A DNA stretch of 64,000 bases from positions 43,940 to 107,939 of the forward strand of contig CAVYHJ010000007.1 of assembly GCA_963768165.1 (NCBI GenBank), read 5' to 3'. Position 1 is the stretch's first letter, and each line of letters begins with the position of its first letter. A program made the translations under genes and the position numbers. The notes under the pieces were generated by a model that saw only the letters and a program-made list of their open reading frames with translations, was not told the DNA's origin and did no database searches. This document shows positions 35,367 through 44,362 of the stretch, piece by piece. The DNA is from CAVYHJ01 sp963768165 [NCBI: uncultured bacterium]. Its GTDB lineage: Bacteria > UBP4 > UBA4092.

Positions 35367-35654
35367 TTAATTTTTGAATAGTGAATTGATTTTCCCTGCC
35401 AGTTTAAAATCCCGTTTACTGAGACCTTTGACATCATGGCTGGATAAGGTTAAGGTCACCCAATTGTATTGAATCAAAATATCGGGATGGTGGTCCATTC
35501 CATCTGCCAATTTCGCCACCTTTTGCGTAAACTTAATAGAATCGGCAAAGGTGGGGAATTCAAAATAGCGATAAATCACATTACCTTTTTTCTTCCATCC
35601 CTTGACTGTTTTAAGGTATACCGGTATTTCTGAAGGTTTGAGTTTATCTTTCAT
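35367..35654 (-). CDS. phhB: Pterin-4a-carbinolamine dehydratase
   Basis: A 95-residue protein of the PCD/DCoH family: WKKKGNVIYRYFEFPTF at the start, MDHHPDILIQYNWVTL with the paired active-site histidines, and SSHDVKGLSKRD. It dehydrates 4a-hydroxytetrahydropterin. No aromatic amino-acid hydroxylase is present here, as often with bacterial PCDs. Broken copies of this gene lie at 37321-37486 and about 39150-39190, each following one of the duplicated sigma-factor genes. Confidence 0.88.
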   Translation of the reverse strand: MKDKLKPSEIPVYLKTVKGWKKKGNVIYRYFEFPTFADSIKFTQKVAKLADGMDHHPDILIQYNWVTLTLSSHDVKGLSKRDFKLAGKINSLFKN

Positions 35655-35794
35655 TTTATCCTTTGATTTTACTTATACCAAATTCTACATCAAATCACTC
35701 CTCAAAACAAAATATTTTTGTCACCTTTTCCCTACCCGACCCTACTCTATATACGAAAAGATTGATTATCCGAGTATAATAGGAGATAAAAACT

Positions 35795-37294
35795 ATGATA
35801 AATGAAATCGAACTGATAGACGCCAGTTTACAAGGAGACAGAGATTCGTTTGGGCAGATTGTCCGGACTTATCAATCTCTCATTTGTTCTATTACCTATA
35901 ATTCGATTGGCGACCTACATACCAGTGAAGACCTTGCCCAGGAAACCTTTTTCTCCGCCTGGAAAAATCTGAAAGGATTACGAGACAAATCCAAATTCAA
36001 GTATTGGCTTTGCGGAATAGCCAGAAATCTGACCAATGATTATATCCGCACAAGATATAGCGATTCCACCTACAAATCCCAATCACTTGAGAGCAATGAT
36101 ACTGTCCCATCCACTCAATTAAATCCACGACAAGAAGCGATTTCCAAAGAAGAAGAATCCATTCTCTGGCAGTCATTGCGCGAGATTCCTGATACCTATC
36201 GAGAACCCTTGATTCTTTATTATCGTGAAAATCAATCTATTAAAATGGTGGCGGACGCTCTGGATATCTCCGAAGATGCGGCAAAGCAACGCCTTTCCCG
36301 CGGTCGCAATATGTTGAAAGAGCAAGTCGCTGCGTTTGTTGAAAACACGTTACAAAAATCCAAACCCTCAGAGACTTTCGCGATTGCGGTTATTACTGCA
36401 CTCCCCGCCCTGTTACCTCAAGCCACGGCTGCCGGAATTGCCCTGACCGCTTCCAAAGGGTCAATTGCTTTTAAATCAGCAATTTCCTTTCTATTAATCA
36501 GTTCCATTCTCAGTCCAATAATGGGATATATCTGGGGATATTCTGGTGCTTTATTCGGTTTACTGGGAGGCATTATTGGTGCCATGGCCAGTATTGGGAA
36601 CACCAAATCGGTCAAAGAGCGGGCTTCTTCTATCAAATTCACAATTATCATGACAGTCTGGATATTTCTCTTTATAGGTTCAGTGCATAAAATTATGTCT
36701 TATCTAACCCACAATAAAATTTGGCTAATCAGTGCAATTGTCGGCTCATCCCTGGTTTATCTAATAGGATTAGTCCTACTAGATATCTGGAAAGATTCTC
36801 GAATCAAGAAAATCCAAATCGAAGACGGAACATATATTGATCGGGCTGTATGGAAAAAAATGTTGTATCAGAATTTTGGAAAGATGAGTAAGGGGAAAAT
36901 ATACGGAGCATTCGCAGTGTGGGTCTTTTGTTCAACCTGTTGGATAATTCCCATGTATATAACAAGCCAGGATTGGTTGACCGTCATTATTATTATTCTG
37001 GCATCCATTATCATATATCTTGTCAGTGTTCAATTCTGTATTCGTAATCCAATTAGGTATTACAAGATAGCCTTCTGGACTATGTTCTTTACCTACCTGT
37101 TAACCGTGGGAGTAATCTTCTTTCGCTGGGAAACATGTCACCTCATCATATATGGGATAAACGGTTCTCCTTCCATAGGATTTATCCCTACCCGGATGGA
37201 AACGATTTGGGGGGTTCTTATCCTTTATTCCCCGATGGCTCTTCTTTTCCATAATTTGGATAAGAAATTCTCCAAATCCTCTATACCCAATTAA
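35795..37294 (+). CDS. ECF sigma factor fused to a polytopic membrane domain, copy 1
   Basis: A 499-residue protein. Residues 1-180 are an ECF sigma factor: region 2 (SEDLAQETFFSAWKNL, KFKYWLCGIARNLTNDYI) and region 4 (DALDISEDAAKQRLSRGRNM). The rest, from about 200, has about eight membrane helices, beginning near FKSAISFLLISSIL and with a glycine-rich GALFGLLGGIIGAMA helix. Tethering would keep the sigma at the membrane, possibly replacing a separate anti-sigma factor; this is inference. AATAGGAG precedes the ATG and TATAAT lies at 35775. A paralog follows in tandem. Confidence 0.8.
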   Translation: MINEIELIDASLQGDRDSFGQIVRTYQSLICSITYNSIGDLHTSEDLAQETFFSAWKNLKGLRDKSKFKYWLCGIARNLTNDYIRTRYSDSTYKSQSLESNDTVPSTQLNPRQEAISKEEESILWQSLREIPDTYREPLILYYRENQSIKMVADALDISEDAAKQRLSRGRNMLKEQVAAFVENTLQKSKPSETFAIAVITALPALLPQATAAGIALTASKGSIAFKSAISFLLISSILSPIMGYIWGYSGALFGLLGGIIGAMASIGNTKSVKERASSIKFTIIMTVWIFLFIGSVHKIMSYLTHNKIWLISAIVGSSLVYLIGLVLLDIWKDSRIKKIQIEDGTYIDRAVWKKMLYQNFGKMSKGKIYGAFAVWVFCSTCWIIPMYITSQDWLTVIIIILASIIIYLVSVQFCIRNPIRYYKIAFWTMFFTYLLTVGVIFFRWETCHLIIYGINGSPSIGFIPTRMETIWGVLILYSPMALLFHNLDKKFSKSSIPN

Positions 37295-37320
37295 ATATAT
37301 CTACCAGAAGTATATCTATT

Positions 37321-37486
37321 TGTCCAGCCAATTTAAAATCCGCTTAGCGACCTTCTGGGTAAACTTAATAGAATCGGCAAACGTTGGGAATTCAAAAGAG
37401 CGATAGATCGCAATATCTTTTTTCTTCCATCCAGGCTCTGTCTTTAAATAAACAAGTATTTCTGAAGGATTGAATTTATCTTTCAT
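37321..37486 (-). pseudogene. Truncated pterin-carbinolamine dehydratase copy
   Basis: Reads as the start of the dehydratase (from the ATG complement at 37484) through FADSIKFTQKVA, then jumps by an internal deletion of about 100 bp to a decayed C-terminus. The HHPD active-site block is lost. Confidence 0.75.
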
Positions 37487-37621
37487 CGTACATCCCTCTC
37501 AAAATTTCACATCAATCCCCCCTACACAACAATTAATATTCTCTGTCACCTTTTCCCATATTATGCCACTTGTATGGTGATAAAACAAAAAATCAATTAA
37601 ACTAACTGGAGGATATTGAGA

Positions 37622-39142
37622 ATGCAAAACGATTCGGAACTTTTAGAAGCCAGTTTGACGGGTGACAAACAATCTTTTGGACAGATTGTAACTCGCTATA
37701 AATCGGTCATTTGCGCGATTACATATAATACCACCGGGGATATTACACTAAGCGAGGATATCGCGCAGGAGACATTTATTACTGCATGGAAGAACTTGAA
37801 AAGCTTACGGGATAAATCCAAATTCAAATCCTGGTTATACGGGATTGCCCGCAATATCAGCAGTAATTACATACGAAGAAAATACAAGGATGTCACATAT
37901 CATTCCATCGCCTTGGAAAATATTAATGAAAAACCATCCCTTCAAGTGACTCCTCGAGATGAAGCCATCTCCAAGGAAGAAGAAAATATTCTTTGGCAGT
38001 CATTGCGTGAGATTCCCGAAACCTATCGAGAACCCTTGATTCTTTACTACCGGGAAAACCAATCTATTAAAATGGTGGCGGATGCTCTGGATATTTCCGA
38101 AGATGCGGCAAAACAAAGACTTTCCCGCGGACGCAATATGTTGAAAGAGCAAGTCACTGCATTTGTTGAAAACACGTTGCAAAAATCCAAACCCTCGGAG
38201 ACTTTCGCGATTGCTGTTATTACTGCACTCCCCGCTCTGTTACCTCAAGCGACGGCTACCGGAATTGCCTTGACCGCTTCCAAAGGGTCGGTAGCTTTCA
38301 AATCAGCAATTTCCTTTCTATTAATCAGTTCCATTCTCAGTCCGACTTTGGGATATATCTGGGGATACTTTGGGGCTTTAATTGGTTTACTGGGAGGCAT
38401 TATTGGTGCGACAGCCAGTATTCGGAACGCCAAATCACCCAGAGAACGGAATTTCCTAATTAAATTCACAATCATCGTGACAGTCTGGGGAATTCTGTTT
38501 ATAGGAGTACTTTATGCGATGACGCATTATTTAGTTCACAATATTGTATGGAATGTTCATAATACAGTGTGGATAGTCGGTGCAATGATTAGTTTAATCC
38601 TGGTTTATCTGATAGGGCTTGTTGTATTGATTATCTGGATAAATTTTCGAGTCAAGAAAATCCAAATGGAAGATGGGACATATATTGATCCGGCAACATG
38701 GAAGAAAATGGCCTATCAGAATTTTGGAAAGATGAGCAAAGGTTCTATTTATGGTTCTTTTGCAGGATCTATATTCGGTTCCGTTTCATGGATGCTTCCT
38801 AATTCCATTATTGCTCACGACTGGGTAACCGGAATCATGGTCATTTTGGTTTCCGTTATCATATATCTTGCCAGTGTAAAATATTGTATCCGCAGACCGG
38901 AGAGATATCTTAAAATATTAATATGGGCGATGTTCTATGTATACTTATTAACCATTACCGTAATCTTTTTACGGTGGGAATCGTGGCATTTAATTGAATA
39001 TGGGACAAACTCTCCCGCTATGAGATTTGTATCCACACAAACGGTATTGATTTGTTGTATTTCAGCCCTATATTTTATGTTGGCTTTATTGTTTCATCAT
39101 TTGGATAAGAAGGTTTCTAAAATATTACAGACAAAAGAATAA
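37622..39142 (+). CDS. ECF sigma factor fused to a polytopic membrane domain, copy 2
   Basis: A 506-residue paralog of the preceding sigma-membrane protein. The ATG at 37622 is preferred over an in-frame TTG at 37616 because GGAGG (37608-37612) is at the better distance. The N-terminal sigma region 2 and the distal membrane half are only moderately similar to copy 1, while residues about 125-290 (region 4 and the first helices) are nearly identical, also at DNA level, suggesting gene conversion. The function is as for copy 1: a membrane-tethered alternative sigma factor of unknown regulon. Confidence 0.8.
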   Translation: MQNDSELLEASLTGDKQSFGQIVTRYKSVICAITYNTTGDITLSEDIAQETFITAWKNLKSLRDKSKFKSWLYGIARNISSNYIRRKYKDVTYHSIALENINEKPSLQVTPRDEAISKEEENILWQSLREIPETYREPLILYYRENQSIKMVADALDISEDAAKQRLSRGRNMLKEQVTAFVENTLQKSKPSETFAIAVITALPALLPQATATGIALTASKGSVAFKSAISFLLISSILSPTLGYIWGYFGALIGLLGGIIGATASIRNAKSPRERNFLIKFTIIVTVWGILFIGVLYAMTHYLVHNIVWNVHNTVWIVGAMISLILVYLIGLVVLIIWINFRVKKIQMEDGTYIDPATWKKMAYQNFGKMSKGSIYGSFAGSIFGSVSWMLPNSIIAHDWVTGIMVILVSVIIYLASVKYCIRRPERYLKILIWAMFYVYLLTITVIFLRWESWHLIEYGTNSPAMRFVSTQTVLICCISALYFMLALLFHHLDKKVSKILQTKE

Positions 39143-39149
39143 GTCTTAA

Positions 39150-39190
39150 ACCAGTTTATTGTTCTTTCCTGCCAGTTTGAAGTCCCGTTC
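39150..39190 (-). pseudogene. Short remnant of dehydratase C-terminus
   Basis: CTGCCAGTTTGAAGTCCCGT matches the 3' end of the dehydratase gene at 35389-35410 with two substitutions, then diverges. It marks the end of the duplicated segment. Confidence 0.55.
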
Positions 39191-39222
39191 GGGAGGATAT
39201 GGAACCCTACAATATCGTTTTT

Positions 39223-41214
39223 TTATTTTGAAATGAATTGATAAATCCCCACTTCGAAGGGCGGTAATTTAACTGCTTTATTTTTCACAGGTTGACCCAG
39301 GATAGTTTTGGGATTTCCGGATAACTTGATTGTCTCGGTTTTATTGGATAGATTGATTAAGAAAAGAAACCGTAGATTCTCCTTCACCCGCCAGGAAATT
39401 TCTACATGTGACATTTCATGCCGTCTCTTAGGTACTTCTCCCAACCAGGTGATTCCAGTCTTTGATATGATTTCATCCAACAAATAATCATAAAAATTCG
39501 GTTCACCATAAGTACCGAATGTATAGACTTTTCCTTTACCATATTGGTTAAGAGCAATCGCCGGTTCACCCGCAAAATTCTCATCCAGATAAGTCGCTAT
39601 CGGTTGTGCTTGATGAAGAAGCAAGGCATCCGCCCAAACAGTCACAGTAAATTTTTTCCCTTTATTCATCTGGATTTTAGCCGTTGCATTCCCCAGGGGA
39701 TCATAATCATCAATTTCCAATCCGGCCAATTCACTCACCAAGGAAGGTAACGGCATGGAATGACAGGTATTAAATTGGGTCTTCACACCAGTCCTTGGAT
39801 TCAGAATCAATGTTCCCCCTTTTTTCACATAATCCGATAACCGTTTCGCATCTACCTCGGTTAAAACATACCAACTGGGAAGAATTACCAACTTGTATTG
39901 TGTTAAATCTACTGTAATCGGTACAATATCGCAATTGAGCCCCAATCGTGTTAGGGAGTTATAGAAATGTCTCATTTGGTTCCACCAGGATAATCCATCA
40001 ACCTGTGGCTGAATTTGCAATGACCAATTTTGTTCATATGAATTCAGAATGGCGATTTCATTCTGAACAATGGTATTATCCAGGAAAGTAGTTGAATCCT
40101 TTAATTCTTTTCCAAACCGTGCAATTTCCTTGTATCTTCTTCTAGGTTTCCCGTCATGATTCAAAATCCCATGCCAATATTGTTCGGTCCCGTAAAGACA
40201 AGACCGCCACCGGAAAAAGATTACCGTATCCGCTCCATGAGCCACTGCCTGCCATGCCCAAGCCCGTATTCGTCCCATATAAGGACGACGTGCCATTTTC
40301 TCCCAACCCGGAATATTGGATTGTTGTTCCATCATCCAATAATTTTTTTGTTTAATTCCTCGCATGATATCATGGGGCATATTTTGCGATGAAGCAGATT
40401 GCCATCCACCCCCGGGATAATTATCCCAGGCAACAAAATCCAAATCTTTTGCCAGTTCAAAATAATCAACCGAATCACTCAATCCCATAAAATTATGGGT
40501 AATGAAATGATGCGGTGCCAACCGACGGATAATTTCCACTTGTTCATGTTGAAAACTAATGGTTGTTTCAGAAGCAAACCGGCGATAATCCAGCCATAAG
40601 GAAGGGTTATGCGATTGACCACATCGGACAACCCAGGGTAAAGGAATCTGTGACCATTTGCTGTATTCTTGACTCCAAAATATCGTACCCCAGGTCTTGT
40701 TCAAATTCTCCAGAGTTCCGTATTTTCCTTTCAGCCAGTCTCGAAACTTCTCTGCACAGATATCACAATAACAAAGGTTTCCTTCAAACTCGTTATCAAT
40801 TTGCCATCCGACAACAGCAGGATTTTTTGTATAATGAGATGCCATGGCTTGGGTAATCTGTCGGGAATACCTTCGCATATCAGGATGGTTCATGCACCGT
40901 TGAAGCCGAGTACCAAATCCAAGCCGATATTTACGAGCATCAGCTGGATAAATATCGGGATATTTTTCATGCAGCCAGGCAGGAGGTGTGGCTGTCGGAG
41001 TACCCAGAATTACTTGAACTCCTTCCTTGTGCAATGTAGTAATCGCCCGATCCAACCAAGAAAAATCAAAATGTCCTTCGACTGGTTCCATTTTGCACCA
41101 GGCAAATTCTGCCAACCGGACAATAGTAATCCCGGCTTCCCTCATGAGTTTTGCGTCCACCGGCCACCGGGTTTCCTCCCAATGTTCCGGATAATAATCA
41201 ACTCCTATTCTCAT
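39223..41214 (-). CDS. GH42 beta-galactosidase
   Basis: A 663-residue enzyme with the GH42 order of domains: TIM barrel from MRIGVDYYPEHW to about 380, then a trimerisation domain (about 390-590) and a small C-terminal beta domain. Probable acid/base E142 in WQIDNEFEGN and nucleophile E296 in WMMEQQSN. Cysteines 107, 148, 150 and 153 match the zinc cluster of many GH42 enzymes. No signal peptide, so cytoplasmic hydrolysis of galactosides. No transporter or regulator is adjacent. The next upstream gene is a nucleotidyltransferase 43 bp away on the same strand. Confidence 0.93.
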   Translation of the reverse strand: MRIGVDYYPEHWEETRWPVDAKLMREAGITIVRLAEFAWCKMEPVEGHFDFSWLDRAITTLHKEGVQVILGTPTATPPAWLHEKYPDIYPADARKYRLGFGTRLQRCMNHPDMRRYSRQITQAMASHYTKNPAVVGWQIDNEFEGNLCYCDICAEKFRDWLKGKYGTLENLNKTWGTIFWSQEYSKWSQIPLPWVVRCGQSHNPSLWLDYRRFASETTISFQHEQVEIIRRLAPHHFITHNFMGLSDSVDYFELAKDLDFVAWDNYPGGGWQSASSQNMPHDIMRGIKQKNYWMMEQQSNIPGWEKMARRPYMGRIRAWAWQAVAHGADTVIFFRWRSCLYGTEQYWHGILNHDGKPRRRYKEIARFGKELKDSTTFLDNTIVQNEIAILNSYEQNWSLQIQPQVDGLSWWNQMRHFYNSLTRLGLNCDIVPITVDLTQYKLVILPSWYVLTEVDAKRLSDYVKKGGTLILNPRTGVKTQFNTCHSMPLPSLVSELAGLEIDDYDPLGNATAKIQMNKGKKFTVTVWADALLLHQAQPIATYLDENFAGEPAIALNQYGKGKVYTFGTYGEPNFYDYLLDEIISKTGITWLGEVPKRRHEMSHVEISWRVKENLRFLFLINLSNKTETIKLSGNPKTILGQPVKNKAVKLPPFEVGIYQFISK

Positions 41215-41257
41215 TTTATTTTCTCCTAAAAATAGATTTTATTCGTCTTTGCATAAA

Positions 41258-42052
41258 TCAAGGTATATATTTGTATGCCAATTCTTGCAATTGTTTTGAT
41301 TTTTCCATTATTTCATAACTTTCAAATTTGCCAATTTCTAATAAACGGGGTAATTGGGGATACAATTCCGGTAATTTAAGAATCTCAACAATTTGTTCCC
41401 TGACCCATTTATCATAAGCGATTGGGTAGATTTTCCGGGAGATAAATAATGCCTGAAGAAATTCTCCAAAAGCGTTATATAATCTGCGAAATGATTGGAA
41501 ATATAATTCTCTTTCCACAAAACGTGTAATATGATCCAGGTTATTGAATAAATATTTTTTTACCATCGTAAGTCTTTCAATACGCATTTCTTCCGAATAA
41601 TAGGGTAACCATTGGGATTTTAAATGTTCTAAATAATCTCCATTCCCCCATAATAAAACACTATAAACAAGAAGGTTCCCGATTTCCAATTCCAATTCAT
41701 CCGGTCCGGATGTCCATCCATGATAGGGGATTTTGAAACAACCCGTACGAAATTCCAAATCCACATGGGAATATTTTCCCATTTTTTCCAATTCTCTAAA
41801 TAGGATTTCTTTTGTGTGATATTGATTCCATTCTTGTTCAATAATATCTCTTTTATCCTCCGATAAATTTGGGGAAAGTAGAATCGCTATATCCAGACAA
41901 CTATCTTTGGCGGCTTTCCCTCTCGCACAAGAACAGGTTAATAGAACGGCAGAGACATCTAGCTGATGAGAAAAATAATCAACAATCTTTAATGCCGCTC
42001 TCTCATGTTGTACTGTTGGATAAGCCGGATTTATTTTGTACATATTTCTCAA
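41258..42052 (-). CDS. Nucleotidyltransferase-domain protein
   Basis: A 264-residue protein. The N-terminal part has LLTCSCARGKAAKDSCLDIAIL, a divergent G-S-x(n)-S-D-x-D motif in which GS becomes CS and the first acid precedes CLDIA, so activity is uncertain. The helical C-terminal half resembles the substrate-binding half of DUF4037 or aminoglycoside-adenylyltransferase-like proteins (VERELYFQSFRRLYNAFGEFLQALF). Possibly modifies a small molecule. It lies upstream of the beta-galactosidase on the same strand; no functional link is evident. Confidence 0.65.
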   Translation of the reverse strand: MRNMYKINPAYPTVQHERAALKIVDYFSHQLDVSAVLLTCSCARGKAAKDSCLDIAILLSPNLSEDKRDIIEQEWNQYHTKEILFRELEKMGKYSHVDLEFRTGCFKIPYHGWTSGPDELELEIGNLLVYSVLLWGNGDYLEHLKSQWLPYYSEEMRIERLTMVKKYLFNNLDHITRFVERELYFQSFRRLYNAFGEFLQALFISRKIYPIAYDKWVREQIVEILKLPELYPQLPRLLEIGKFESYEIMEKSKQLQELAYKYIP

Positions 42053-42149
42053 TTTACCCTTTTGTCATGTAAAATTCTATATTAGAGGAAAGAGTATTAT
42101 AAAATACTTATCCAAAAATATCTAATAGAACAGGAATAAAAAAGAAATT

Positions 42150-43172
42150 ATGTATAATGCAGCGAGTTTAACCAAACCCAAACAAATCCAAATTCAGAAA
42201 CGGGAAGATTTAAAACTCCAACCCAATGAAGTCCTCATCCGCATGGCATTTGCCGGGGTGTGCGGAACGGATATAGCGATTTATTCCGGAGATTATCCGA
42301 TTCCCCTACCCCGCATATTGGGACATGAGGTCAGTGGGATAGTTGATAAGGTGGGGTCGAGTGATTATAACAATTTGCGGGATAAACCGGTGGTGGTAGA
42401 GATTAATAATACCTGTGTGGCTTACCGTTTGCCGAATTTATGTCCCGCATGTCAGAGGGAATTGACCAATCATTGTATGACCCGCACAGTCCTTGGAATC
42501 ATTAATTATGATGGCGGATTTGCCGAATTTCTCAAAGTCCCTATCGGGAATGTCCATGTTCTCCCATCTAAAATCAGTCTGCGGGATGGTGTATTTGTAG
42601 AACCGGTCGCCGCCGCCTTTCGTACTTTTGAACTCGCTCCCGTTAAGAAAGAAGATATGGTGGTCATTTTCGGAATCGGGCGGTTGGGTCGGCTTATATG
42701 CGCCGTTGCCAAAGAATACGGCGTGACACTAATCGCTGTCGTCCACAAACAAAAATCCATCGAACAAGCTAAAAAATTCGGTGCGGATATTGTCCTTTGT
42801 TCAGAAATTGACAACCTTTTGACGAACGTCAAAAACTTGACTCAGGGTCTGGGTGCAGACATGGTTATCGAAGCCACAGGAACACCGGAGGGATTTACAC
42901 TTGCACAGGATTTGGTGCGACCGCAAGGAATTATTTCCCTTAAAACCACCTGCGGTCTACCAACGACAGGAATTAATGAGACGAAAATGGTGGTAGATGA
43001 AGTTCGCATTCAAGGTTCCCGCTGCGGTCCTTTTGAAAAATCCATCCCTTTCCTTGAACAAGGAAAACTCGACACAACATCCATTATTTCCGACATCCTA
43101 CCCATATCTGACACCGCCCAAGCTATCCCTCTCGCCATAACCCATTCCAAAGTCCTTATTTCCAACTCGTGA
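42150..43172 (+). CDS. Zinc-dependent MDR alcohol/polyol dehydrogenase
   Basis: A 340-residue medium-chain dehydrogenase. Catalytic zinc ligands are C38 (VCGTD) and H59-E60 (GHEVSG). A structural zinc site is formed by C89, C98, C101 and C109 in an unusual spacing. The Rossmann motif is GIGRLG. It oxidises an alcohol or polyol with NAD(P); the substrate is not clear (threonine or sorbitol dehydrogenase-like). Its stop is about 115 bp before the channel gene. Confidence 0.85.
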   Translation: MYNAASLTKPKQIQIQKREDLKLQPNEVLIRMAFAGVCGTDIAIYSGDYPIPLPRILGHEVSGIVDKVGSSDYNNLRDKPVVVEINNTCVAYRLPNLCPACQRELTNHCMTRTVLGIINYDGGFAEFLKVPIGNVHVLPSKISLRDGVFVEPVAAAFRTFELAPVKKEDMVVIFGIGRLGRLICAVAKEYGVTLIAVVHKQKSIEQAKKFGADIVLCSEIDNLLTNVKNLTQGLGADMVIEATGTPEGFTLAQDLVRPQGIISLKTTCGLPTTGINETKMVVDEVRIQGSRCGPFEKSIPFLEQGKLDTTSIISDILPISDTAQAIPLAITHSKVLISNS

Positions 43173-43331
43173 CTAAACGACAGCCGATGGATATATAAAC
43201 TGTGAACTAAAGTCCTGAAGACCGTACACTAAAGTGTCGTAGAAGATCAGTGAGACACTTTCGTACTAGTTTTTTTTCTCTATGCTATGATTTATTCATA
43301 TTGTTGTAATGCAAGGTCTGGACGAGTAAAC

Positions 43332-44261
43332 ATGGCATTATTCATCAAAAAACAGGAACACGATTTAGGACTTGGCTCCAAAGTCGTTCAGCAAAATAAA
43401 ACCCGGTTTATCAACCGGGACGGGTCACTCAATGTTTATCGAAAAGGGGTTTTGGAACGGGGGTCTTTCAGTCCCTACCATGCGATATTGCGGATCTCCT
43501 GGTGGAGTTTTTATATGTGGCTGTTTGTTTTGTTCATTTCAGCAAATCTTTTATTTGCCGCATTATTTCTCCTGGCAGGCCCGCACGCCTTCCCTGAATT
43601 GACGCAATTATCCTTATCCCAAAGGTTTGTTCAATTATTTTTCTATAGTGTTCAAAACATCACTACCCTTGCCTCCAGTCCCTTGCATCCAGTTACAATT
43701 TTGGGAAATATCATTTTGAGCGTTGAAGCGGTCGCGGGATTATTGGGTTTTGCGCTTTCCATGAGTTTGATTTTCACACGATTCTCCAATCCTGCAACAA
43801 AAATAATATTCAGTAAACACGCTGTCATCGCTCCTTATAACGGTATTAATGGATTTATGTTTCGGATTATTAATGGCAGAAATAATGAATTGATTGAAGT
43901 CACTGCCACAGTAACTCTCACCCTGCTCGATAAAAATGGCAGCCGCCAATTTCAACAACTATCTTTGGAACGGGATAAGGTTTTGGTGTTCCCCTTAAAT
44001 TGGACTATCGTTCATCCGATTGACAACGCAAGTCCTATTTCTGGCATGACGGCTCAAGACCTTGCTAATGCGGAAGCTGAATTTTTAATCTACATTACCG
44101 CAGTGGATAAAGACCTTTCTAAAACCGTCTACGCGCGCTTTTCCTATTTACACGATGAAATAGTCGAAGGTGCGAGATTTGTACCCATGATCGAACAATC
44201 CGCTAATGGAACAGTGTTGGCAGATCCCCATCGTATTCATCAAATAGAGAAAATTTCATAA
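43332..44261 (+). CDS. Kir-type channel homolog lacking the potassium selectivity filter
   Basis: A 309-residue protein with KirBac architecture: a slide-helix region (FSPYHAILRISWWSFYMWL), TM1 about 57-82, pore helix (RFVQLFFYSVQNITTL), TM2 about 123-148, then an immunoglobulin-like C-terminal domain (YNGINGFMFRIING, LNWTIVHPIDNASPI, MTAQDLANAEAEFLIYI). Where KirBac channels have TVGYG, this protein has TLASS (112-116). The rest of the pore loop (FFYSVQ, HP) is conserved. It is therefore a Kir relative unlikely to select potassium. The start at 43332 is preferred; the frame opens at 43287. Ligand and ion are unknown. Confidence 0.82.
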   Translation: MALFIKKQEHDLGLGSKVVQQNKTRFINRDGSLNVYRKGVLERGSFSPYHAILRISWWSFYMWLFVLFISANLLFAALFLLAGPHAFPELTQLSLSQRFVQLFFYSVQNITTLASSPLHPVTILGNIILSVEAVAGLLGFALSMSLIFTRFSNPATKIIFSKHAVIAPYNGINGFMFRIINGRNNELIEVTATVTLTLLDKNGSRQFQQLSLERDKVLVFPLNWTIVHPIDNASPISGMTAQDLANAEAEFLIYITAVDKDLSKTVYARFSYLHDEIVEGARFVPMIEQSANGTVLADPHRIHQIEKIS

Positions 44262-44362
44262 TTGGCACTAAACATATCAGATAACTCCAACAAACAAGGA
44301 ATATTAACAAACATGTATCATTAAATGGTATTTCTACGCTGTAATAACCAAGATTGAGTATA

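Noticed and set aside
37321-37486. Second working dehydratase gene
   Set aside because: The active-site histidine block is deleted.
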